Shown piece by piece: positions 1 through 7,246 of a stretch of DNA of 7,465 nt. The notes under the pieces were generated by a model that had not been told where the DNA came from, made no database searches, and saw nothing but the letters and a program-made list of their open reading frames with translations. The translations under genes and the position numbers were made by a program. Numbering within the stretch: the stretch's first letter is position 1; the number at the start of each line of letters is the position of its first letter. The stretch spans positions 1-7,465 of the forward strand of contig UQGJ01000102.1 of assembly GCA_900540545.1 (NCBI GenBank). The letters run 5' to 3'. This stretch comes from an uncultured Eubacteriales bacterium (lineage in GTDB: Bacteria > Bacillota > Clostridia > Oscillospirales > Oscillospiraceae).

Positions 1-290
1 TTTTCTTGAAAAGAACCCTGGGAAGAAACAACCAGGGCCTGCGGGCCCTGGACCTTCGGGGCGGCGCCGGCGAGACATGGCGGTTGAAACCGGCTAGAGC
101 AAACAAGTCTGCCTTTCCACACCCGCCCCGGCCGTTACGGCCTATCCTTCTGCCGATTGATAGCCATTGCGCTGGCGCGGCGCGCCTAGCATGGCAAATC
201 CCGGCAAGGCGGGTGCGGAAATGGGCCGCCCACTGGGCGGCCCGTGCTAGACTGCCAATGGGCGCAAGGCCGATTCAAAAACGCCTCAAC
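1..290 (-). repeat. Dispersed intergenic repeat, copy 1 (left half of composite element, truncated by window start)
   Basis: No gene is seen here. Read on the minus strand, this stretch is an inverted, diverged copy of 4971-5224. The best block is 125-188 against 5033-5096, which match at 62 of 64 positions after reverse complementing. Both blocks contain a GGCCG-TAA-CGGCC palindrome and a GGCGCGCC palindrome. Hairpins seen are CCAGGGCC/GGCCCTGG (32-39/44-51, loop TGCG) and GGGCCGCCC/GGGCGGCCC (223-231/235-243). At the window edge, TTTT-CTTG-AAAA-GAACCC (1-18) is the 3' part of the terminal hairpin found in the other copies; its partner should lie just outside the window. The inner boundary near 290 is approximate. 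Short open frames here are by-products of GC-rich repeat sequence. Confidence 0.75.
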
Positions 291-294
291 TAAT

Positions 295-574
295 GGCGGC
301 TTGTTTGCACCGAGTAAAACGCAACTGCTATCAAATCTTGCCTGGCTCTTACACGAGGGGCGATAGCCGGAGTCGTTCGAGCGCCAGACCAATACGAGCT
401 GCAACAGCTCACAAGTCTTGCCAGCTCCCGAAAACCGTACCGCCGCCCGGACGTCTCCGGGGTCCAGGGGGACAGCGATAGGGGAACAAAGTTCCCCGTG
501 CTGTCCCCCTGGTTTTCTTTCGGTTCCTTTCTCAAAGGAGAAAGGAACGCCCCCGGCAGGGGCCGCGCCCTGCC
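295..574 (+). repeat. Dispersed intergenic repeat, copy 2 (right half of composite element, upstream of alaS)
   Basis: No gene is seen here. The left part is shared, inverted, with 7316-7465: 365-408 matches 7362-7405 at 43 of 44 positions, and 432-454 matches 7316-7338 exactly over 23 bases. The right part is shared, inverted, with 4659-4750. Structures in order are: a long hairpin with outer arms 464-476/500-512 (13 bp) and inner arms GGGGAAC/GTTCCCC around an AAA loop (481-487/491-497); the tract GGTTTTCTTTC (511-521); a perfect 11-bp hairpin GTTCCTTTCTC/GAGAAAGGAAC (523-533/538-548); and a GC hairpin GGCAGGG/CCCTGCC (555-561/568-574). The last hairpin ends 21 bp before the -35 box of alaS. 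The element appears to end there, and no target duplication is visible. Confidence 0.85.
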
Positions 575-595
575 TCGTATCCCGCAACACCGCCC

Positions 596-623
596 TTGAC
601 AACTTCCGAAAATGTGATAAAAT
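596..623 (+). promoter_or_regulatory. Sigma-A promoter of the alaS operon
   Basis: A consensus -35 box TTGACA (596-601) is followed by a 16-bp spacer and TAAAAT (618-623), five of six matches to the -10 consensus. TG at 615-616 plus one base makes an extended -10. Transcription should start near 630, just before the first recognisable T-box leader sequence, which supports the assignment. It lies immediately downstream of repeat copy 2. Confidence 0.85.
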
Positions 624-629
624 AAGCAG

Positions 630-866
630 GCTAAAGGCCGAGACGAAGCCAAGTCTGCCACGCCGCGACGAGCGAGAGGGGATAGTGCAAGCCCTCCGCG
701 ACACGGGCCGACGCGCCACTTTACCAGCCGTCCGCGACGAGCGGAACGATTCGTCCCCGTTACCGGACGCTATTGAGATACCCGCCATGCGGGTAAATCA
801 GGGTGGTACCGCGGAGTGATTCAACGCTTCGCCCCTGGAACAACACCGGGGGCGGGGCGTTTTTTG
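630..866 (+). promoter_or_regulatory. T-box riboswitch (alanine-type leader of alaS)
   Basis: The T-box motif AGGGTGGTACCGCGG is at 800-814. Its TGGT (804-807) can pair with an ACCA acceptor end, fitting the A discriminator base of tRNA-Ala. GACGAAG near 642-648 resembles the start of stem I. The segment AGCGAGAGGGGATAGTGCAA (671-690), followed by GCCCTC, resembles the AG bulge and distal loop, closed by GAGGG/CCCTC. A candidate Ala specifier codon is GCC at 715-717, followed by the usual purine (A718); this choice is inferred, not proven. A 7-bp hairpin (779-785/789-795) sits just before the T-box, as stem III does. Uncharged tRNA-Ala binding should favour the antiterminator over the terminator at 823-865 and switch on the alaS operon. 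Confidence 0.92.
823..866 (+). terminator. T-box regulated intrinsic terminator
   Basis: The arms 823-838 and 846-861 form a continuous 16-bp stem with three G-U pairs around the loop AACAACA, followed by a T run (860-865). The 5' arm contains CTTCGCCCCT, the conserved segment that can pair alternatively with the T-box sequence at 800-814. This is the standard terminator/antiterminator switch of T-box leaders. It lies 36 bp before the alaS start codon. Confidence 0.93.
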
Positions 867-901
867 TTTGCCCGCCCCAACAAAATTAGGAGGTAATTCC
901 C

Positions 902-3574
<2,673 letters not shown>

Positions 3575-3577
3575 GCC

Positions 3578-4117
3578 ATGACAAGGGACGACCTGGAAAC
3601 ATTCTGCCGACTGGAAATCGACTTTGAATCCATTGGCCTGATGGAGCCTGGCGTGGCGCAGGAACCCTATTTCTGCACCCCGGAGGGGGCGGAGTTCGTG
3701 GGCCGGCTGGGCTGTGACGGCGTCCACTTCGTCCTCCTGCCGGGGGACGAGCGGGTGTTCTGCGTGGACCCGTCCATGGGCGAACCGGGGACCTATGTTC
3801 TGCCTGTGGCCCCGGATATGCGGACCTTCGTGTCCTATCTCCTCTACTGCCGGAGCGCCAACCCCCTCTCCCAAATTGCCTGGCTGGCGGAAGCGCCGTT
3901 CCGCGCCCTCCTGGCGGAGGACGCCCAGGCCGATGGTCCCGGCGAGGGGGAGAAGCGCCGGGCGCTGGACGCCCTGGCGGCGGCCTTCCAGGCGGTTCCG
4001 GCGGACCCCTTCCAGCCGGTCAAAGCCCTGCAAAGGGGCTTTGACCCGTCCCAGCTGACCTTTTCCGATGAATATTACGATGTGCTGGGGCTGGAACGCC
4101 CCGGCGGGGAGGGCTGA
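3578..4117 (+). CDS. Hypothetical protein in the alaS operon, possibly SMI1/KNR4-like
   Basis: I do not recognise this 179-aa protein with confidence. It has no signal peptide or membrane segment and is acidic, so it is probably cytosolic. Residues 38-112 look like a compact alpha/beta domain: an aromatic-hydrophobic strand (VHFVLLP, 49-55), a VDPSMGEPGTYVLPVA stretch (63-78), then an amphipathic helix MRTFVSYLLYCRSANPLSQI (81-100). The pattern of a hydrophobic strand, PVA, then F..LL..C resembles SMI1/KNR4 (SUKH) proteins, but this is a loose likeness only. An Ala/Glu-rich linker (about 108-140) precedes a C-terminal tail. The ATG lies three bases after the alaS stop and has only a weak ribosome binding site, suggesting translational coupling to alaS. 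The next gene follows after three bases. Codon use matches its neighbours, so a recent transfer is unlikely. Confidence 0.8.
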   Translation: MTRDDLETFCRLEIDFESIGLMEPGVAQEPYFCTPEGAEFVGRLGCDGVHFVLLPGDERVFCVDPSMGEPGTYVLPVAPDMRTFVSYLLYCRSANPLSQIAWLAEAPFRALLAEDAQADGPGEGEKRRALDALAAAFQAVPADPFQPVKALQRGFDPSQLTFSDEYYDVLGLERPGGEG

Positions 4118-4120
4118 CCC

Positions 4121-4294
4121 ATGCTGCCCCAGGACCCCTATATTTTGTTCAGCTATGTGAACACCAAGCTGCGGGATGAATACGACAGCCTGGAGGCCCT
4201 CTGCGCCGCCCTGGATGCCGACCCAGCCGCCCTGACCGCCCAACTGGAAGCCGCTGGCTTCCACTATGACCGGGCCCAAAACCGATTTCGGTAA
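4121..4294 (+). CDS. DUF4250 family small protein
   Basis: This complete 57-aa protein starts MLPQDPYILFSYVNTKLRDE and continues with Y-D-S-L-E-A-L-C-A-A-L-D, then ends with GFHYDRAQNRFR. The N-terminal LP.DP..L.S.VNTKLRDEY.SLE.LC pattern is, as I recall it, the signature of the DUF4250 family, small proteins of unknown function common in Clostridia. The length is typical. It should be cytosolic, with one helix-turn-helix-like helical pair (SLEALCAALDADPAALTAQLEAAG), although DNA binding is not shown. A strong GGGGAGGG (4106-4113) lies 7 bp before the ATG, inside the end of the preceding gene. The start is three bases after that gene's stop and the HIT gene follows 14 bp later, so it is part of the alaS operon. 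It is short enough to be missed by length-filtered gene calling. Confidence 0.9.
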   Translation: MLPQDPYILFSYVNTKLRDEYDSLEALCAALDADPAALTAQLEAAGFHYDRAQNRFR

Positions 4295-4308
4295 AAGGAG
4301 GAATATCC

Positions 4309-4647
4309 ATGAGCGACTGCCTGTTCTGTAAGATTGCCGCCGGCGAGATCCCGTCGTCCAAGGTATACGAGGACGACCAGTGCTACGCCTTCCACGACAT
4401 CGACCCTCAGGCCCCCACCCATTTCCTGGTGATTCCCAAGGCGCATATCGGCTCCTGCGGGGAGATCACGGCGGACAACGCCGCTGTGGTGGCCCACATC
4501 TTCACGGTCATCTCCCAGGTGACCAAGGAGCAGGGCATCACCGATTTCCGCGTGGTCTCCAACTGCGGGGAGCAGGCGGGCCAGAGCGTCCACCACCTGC
4601 ACTTCCATGTGCTAGCTGGTCGTGACATGACTTGGCCGCCCGGCTGA
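4309..4647 (+). CDS. HIT (histidine triad) family nucleotide-binding protein
   Basis: This is a 112-aa HINT-type protein of normal full length. Members hydrolyse purine nucleoside phosphoramidates and aminoacyl-adenylates such as the products of synthetases, so its place in an alaS operon is sensible, though a role in removing stray alanyl-AMP is only inference. The histidine triad is H96-L-H98-F-H100-V-L after GQSV; H98 is the expected nucleophile by comparison with HINT1. The N-terminal CLFCKI (C4, C7) with H46 (PKAHI) fits the zinc site found in many bacterial members. The C-terminal GRDMTWPPG is the family ending. AAAGGAGG (4294-4301) lies 7 bp before the ATG. The last dozen codons (from 4612) contain a run of codons rarely used in the rest of the operon. 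A repeat begins within about ten bases of the stop. No clear plus-strand intrinsic terminator follows. Confidence 0.96.
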   Translation: MSDCLFCKIAAGEIPSSKVYEDDQCYAFHDIDPQAPTHFLVIPKAHIGSCGEITADNAAVVAHIFTVISQVTKEQGITDFRVVSNCGEQAGQSVHHLHFHVLAGRDMTWPPG

Positions 4648-4650
4648 TGC

Positions 4651-4817
4651 CTCCGGCGGGTTCCCTTTCTCGTTTGAGAAAGGGAACCGAAAGAAAACCA
4701 GAGGGACAGCACGGGGGATTTTATCCCCCTATCGCTGTCCCCCTGGACCCTCGTCAGAACAAACTGCGCTCCGTTCCGTCCGGCTGTGCCGGACATCCGC
4801 TTTACTCCGTTTGTTCT
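4651..4817 (-). repeat. Dispersed intergenic repeat, copy 3 (left half of composite element, after the HIT gene)
   Basis: Read on the minus strand, 4659-4750 repeats 460-548 closely. The perfect 13-bp hairpin GGTTCCCTTTCTC/GAGAAAGGGAACC (4659-4671/4676-4688) is next to the A-rich tract GAAAGAAAACC (4689-4699), which is TTTTCTTTC on the other strand. A long hairpin follows, with outer arms 4698-4710/4734-4746 and inner arms GGGGGAT/ATCCCCC around TTT (4713-4719/4723-4729). The single outer mismatch is A-C on the plus strand but G-U on the minus strand. Further in, AGAACAAAC/GTTTGTTCT (4756-4764/4809-4817) encloses GTCCGGC/GCCGGAC (4778-4784/4788-4794). The terminal hairpin begins 11 bp after the HIT stop codon. 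Confidence 0.85.
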
Positions 4818-4970
4818 TCCTCTCCCCAGCGGGCCTGAACGGCGGCCCGCCGGGGCCCCCTTAATCGAAGGACAGTGCATTTTAGAATTATCCTTCCGAC
4901 CATTGCCGGTCTGCACAGGCTGCTATCAGCCGCCTGCCCCCGTCCCGCCATGCACCAGCCCCGCTCCCTC
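4818..4970. other. Gene-free interior of composite repeat element with extra hairpins
   Basis: No gene or promoter is convincing here. A 12-bp hairpin (4824-4835/4844-4855) has one A-C mismatch on the plus strand that becomes a G-U pair on the minus strand. A second, weaker hairpin pairs GAAGGA with TCCTTC (4867-4872/4891-4896) around an 18-base AT-rich loop. Neither stem has a T run, so they are not intrinsic terminators. The rest (4900-4970) is pyrimidine-rich and featureless. It lies between two inverted repeat copies. Confidence 0.5.
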
Positions 4971-5270
4971 GTAGGGGCGGCCCTTGTGGCCGCCTGCCGT
5001 CTCCGCACCCGCCTTGCCGGGCATCACAAGGGTAGGCGCGCCGCGCCAGCGCAATGGGTATCAATGGGCAGAAGGATAGGCCGTAACGGCCGGGGCAGAA
5101 GCGGGAAGGCAGACTTATCCCCTCAAGCCGGTCTCGACCTCCAAGCCCCGTCGGCGCCGCCCCAGGGTCCAGGGCCGCGGCCCTGGTTTTCTTTCCGTCC
5201 TCTTTCTCAAACGAGAAAGAGGACCCCCGCGCGGGAGCGCCGTCCCCCCCCGGAGGGGGACGCTCCATCC
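4971..5270 (+). repeat. Dispersed intergenic repeat, copy 4 (right half of composite element, after the merR-RDD gene)
   Basis: From 4971 to about 5224 this is an inverted counterpart of 1-250; the block 5033-5096 matches 125-188 at 62 of 64 positions. Structures in order are: GGCGGCC/GGCCGCC (4976-4982/4988-4994); the 64-bp block with its GGCCG-TAA-CGGCC palindrome; CCAGGGC/GCCCTGG (5169-5175/5180-5186); the tract GGTTTTCTTTC (5185-5195); and a perfect 12-bp hairpin GTCCTCTTTCTC/GAGAAAGAGGAC (5197-5208/5213-5224). A GC hairpin follows with arms GTCCCCC/GGGGGAC (5242-5248/5255-5261), extended by GGAGC/GCTCC (5234-5238/5262-5266). The terminal end faces the 3' end of the minus-strand regulator gene. 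No coding region is supported. Confidence 0.82.
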
Positions 5271-5295
5271 CATCGTCCCCGCCGCAGCCAAATAC

Positions 5296-5331
5296 AAAAG
5301 GCCCGCGTACCTCCCGGTACGCGGGCCTTTC
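5296..5331 (-). terminator. Intrinsic terminator of the merR-RDD gene
   Basis: A perfect 15-bp stem has arms AAAGGCCCGCGTACC (5297-5311) and GGTACGCGGGCCTTT (5316-5330) with a TCCC loop on the plus strand. On the minus strand the stem begins one base after the TAA stop (5332-5334) and is followed by TTTTGTATTT. The stem is A/T-flanked on both sides, so weak function for plus-strand transcripts reading through from the HIT gene is possible. Confidence 0.93.
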
Positions 5332-6774
5332 TTACGCCGATTCCTCCAAAACAATGGAAAACGCCTGATGATAGCGCTGCTCCTCCCCCTCAATGGGGAA
5401 AAGGTACTGCCCGTTGACCCATTGATACCCGCTGTACGCCACCTGATTGGTGATGATAAGGCCGCCGTACCGCACGGAGCCGCCCTCGCCGCCGGAGGTG
5501 GCCGTCTCCGGCAGCCCCCGCAGCCGGTCCTGCCAGTTGAGCACGTTGACGCCGGGCCGGGACCCCAGCAGGGCCAGGGTCATGGCCGCGGTGGACCCCC
5601 GGTACGGCCCGTCCGCCAGCAGGGAAGGGGCGGTGTCGTACTCGATGGCGATGCCGGAGACGTGCCCGTCCGTCAGGGTATAGGTGATGGCGGGCGGCGG
5701 GCCGGTGACGCCGAGGACATAGGTGCCGTTTTCCGCCTTTTTCACCCACGCCCCCTGCTCGTCCAGCAGGTAGAGGTCCCCATAGCCATACTGCCGGACC
5801 ATCTCATTGTAGTTCCGGGCGAACCCGGCGACGGTGAGGTCGCCGCGGACCGGCGGCAGGAGGACGGACAGCCCCATCAGCATACTCAGGGCGAATGAGG
5901 CGGCATACCCGGCCAGGAACCCCGCCACCCGAAGACGGTTTTCGTCCCGCAGGGTGTAGGACACGTCCTCGTCCCAGGGCAAGGTCTCCCCGTCGGCGTA
6001 GGCACAGTAGCTCTTGTAGTTGCGGTAGAGGCTGTAAAAGGGGATGCCCCAGCCCTCACCCCGGCTGAACAGGACGGACAGGCGGTTCACGGCCGCCCCC
6101 CAGGTCAGCTTTCCGCCGTCGGCGTTCCGTAGGGTGAGACCCATGACCCATTTGCCCGGCGTGGTGCCCCAGGTGCACAGGAACACTGGCTCCAAAAGAA
6201 AGACCAGCCCCCAGGAGAGATAGAGGAGCAGCAGCCGGACGAGCAGGTTGTTGGGCGGGATGAGCCGCAGACCCAGATAGAGGACCGCGTCCAGCAGCAG
6301 GGTGTACAGGGCCCAGTCCAGGGTCCGGGCGCACCAGCGCAGCCAGGGGTGGCTGACGGTGGGCAGGCTGTCGGCCTCCACGCTCTGGAACCGGGTCCCG
6401 GCCCGCTCCATGGCGGCCATATCGTCCAGGTACTTCTGGGCATCCAGCGCCCCGAAGGAGACCCGCTCCTCCTCCATGCGGCGGCAGAGGGCCCGGGCGG
6501 ACTCCAAATCGTCGGCCTTCCGCTGGAGCTTGGCCTCCTGGTCCCGGAGGGATGCGGTCAGGTCCTTGGTCCCGGCCTGAAAGGCCCGGATGTCCTCCAA
6601 ATCGAATTGGAGCTGGCGGAGGAGCTTAATCCTCCGCAAAGTCTCCAGGTCCTCCTGGGCGTAGTCCCGGTAGCCGTTTTCCAGCCGGGCCGGGGACAGC
6701 AGGCCCTCCTTCTCATAGAAGCGGATGTTGGCCCTGGTCATGCCCAGGGCGGCCTCCAGTTCCTTGATCGTCAC
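5332..6774 (-). CDS. Membrane-bound MerR-family regulator fused to an RDD domain
   Basis: This 480-aa protein is much longer than ordinary MerR regulators. Residues 1-70 are a MerR winged-helix domain (TIKELEAALGMTRANIRFYE, then GLLSPAR..NGYRDY). A charged helical, probably coiled-coil dimerisation segment spans about 70-130. An RDD-type membrane domain follows: RTLDW (150-154), hydrophobic segments at about 152-172 and 178-200, the TTPGKWVMGL motif (204-213), and a third segment at about 282-306. With the DNA-binding end inside, three segments put the C-terminal 170 residues outside the membrane. That part (307-480, starting near FARNYNEMVRQYG) is unrecognised and may sense a ligand or envelope state; this is inference. 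The start is GTG, supported by GGGGG (6783-6787), 8 bp upstream, and by the natural MerR N-terminus. It has its own terminator and a 19-bp-spacer promoter, so it probably autoregulates. No disruption is seen. Confidence 0.93.
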   Translation of the reverse strand: MTIKELEAALGMTRANIRFYEKEGLLSPARLENGYRDYAQEDLETLRRIKLLRQLQFDLEDIRAFQAGTKDLTASLRDQEAKLQRKADDLESARALCRRMEEERVSFGALDAQKYLDDMAAMERAGTRFQSVEADSLPTVSHPWLRWCARTLDWALYTLLLDAVLYLGLRLIPPNNLLVRLLLLYLSWGLVFLLEPVFLCTWGTTPGKWVMGLTLRNADGGKLTWGAAVNRLSVLFSRGEGWGIPFYSLYRNYKSYCAYADGETLPWDEDVSYTLRDENRLRVAGFLAGYAASFALSMLMGLSVLLPPVRGDLTVAGFARNYNEMVRQYGYGDLYLLDEQGAWVKKAENGTYVLGVTGPPPAITYTLTDGHVSGIAIEYDTAPSLLADGPYRGSTAAMTLALLGSRPGVNVLNWQDRLRGLPETATSGGEGGSVRYGGLIITNQVAYSGYQWVNGQYLFPIEGEEQRYHQAFSIVLEESA

Positions 6775-6797
6775 GGCGGATTCCCCCTTTCAGAGCC

Positions 6798-6828
6798 AGT
6801 ATAAGGGGTGAAGTCGGTTTACAGTCAA
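6798..6828 (-). promoter_or_regulatory. MerR-type promoter/operator of the merR-RDD gene
   Basis: On the minus strand TTGACT (6823-6828) and TATACT (6798-6803) are separated by 19 bp rather than 17. This long spacing is the hallmark of promoters activated by MerR regulators that untwist the spacer. The spacer holds an imperfect dyad, GTAAACCGACTTCAC (6808-6822), with GTnAA/TTnAC half-sites. The start point would be near 6791, just before the ribosome binding site. The -35 box begins only 8 bp after the stop codon of the upstream gene. Confidence 0.85.
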
Positions 6829-6836
6829 GGGCTTTT

Positions 6837-7220
6837 TTACGTTTTTGTCAATTCTTCCACCAATTCCACCGCGATGTCCACCATGCGGTCGCAGTGGACG
6901 TCTTTGGCCTCGCCGTGCTCCTTGGCGGCCTTGAGCAGCTCGGCGCAGTCCATGGCCCCGGCCCGCTCCTTGAAGCGGCGCTGGAATTCCACCGCCGTGT
7001 GGGCGTCGGCCCCCAGCAGGCCCAAGGCCATCAGTCCGCCGGTGGCGGCCCCGCAGACGGAGCCCCGGCGCATCCCGCTGCCGAACTGGGCGGCCAGGCG
7101 GTAGAAGGTCTCGTGGTCCAGGCCCAGCTCCTCCGCGAAGGGGATCAGGGTGGCCTGGCAGCAGTTGTAGTGGCGCTCCTCACAGTGGTGGAGCTCGCTG
7201 GCGCGTACGCGGTGGGTCAT
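6837..7220 (-). CDS. C_GCAxxG_C_C family protein
   Basis: This 127-aa protein belongs to the C_GCAxxG_C_C family (probable redox or metal-linked proteins of unsettled function). It has six cysteines: C13, C20, C21, C56, C92 and C110. C20/C21 in NCCQATL, C56 in VCGAATGG, and the C-terminal C92 and C110 fit the family order Cys, GC-A-x-x-G-like box, Cys, Cys. The glycine-rich FGSGMRRGSVCGAATGGLM (46-64) is the best-conserved part. No signal peptide is seen, so it is likely cytosolic. The frame is open upstream to 7352, but those 44 codons lie in the repeat. The ATG at 7220, preceded by AGAAAGGA (7230-7237), is the natural start. The merR-RDD gene follows on the same strand 62 bp downstream with no terminator between, so readthrough into it is likely. 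No convincing promoter is seen upstream within the window. Confidence 0.93.
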   Translation of the reverse strand: MTHRVRASELHHCEERHYNCCQATLIPFAEELGLDHETFYRLAAQFGSGMRRGSVCGAATGGLMALGLLGADAHTAVEFQRRFKERAGAMDCAELLKAAKEHGEAKDVHCDRMVDIAVELVEELTKT

Positions 7221-7246
7221 ACAATCAAATCCTTTCTGGCTATTTT

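Noticed and set aside
1..574. An insertion sequence remnant
   Set aside because: No transposase-like coding sequence or target-site duplication is visible. A non-autonomous element remains possible and is reported as such.
186..788. A 200-codon open frame on the minus strand over the alaS leader region
   Set aside because: It crosses two repeat copies, the promoter and the T-box leader, has low-complexity Arg/Ser/Pro-rich composition and no ribosome binding site.
4659..4688. Perfect 13-bp hairpin as the terminator of the alaS operon
   Set aside because: On the plus strand it is followed by GAAAGAAAACC, not a T run. It is the terminal hairpin of the repeat family.
4971..5270. CRISPR array or tRNA/rRNA gene in the repeat regions
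   Set aside because: The repeats are long, inverted, few and not evenly spaced, and no cloverleaf with a TTC-containing T-arm or rRNA signature was found.
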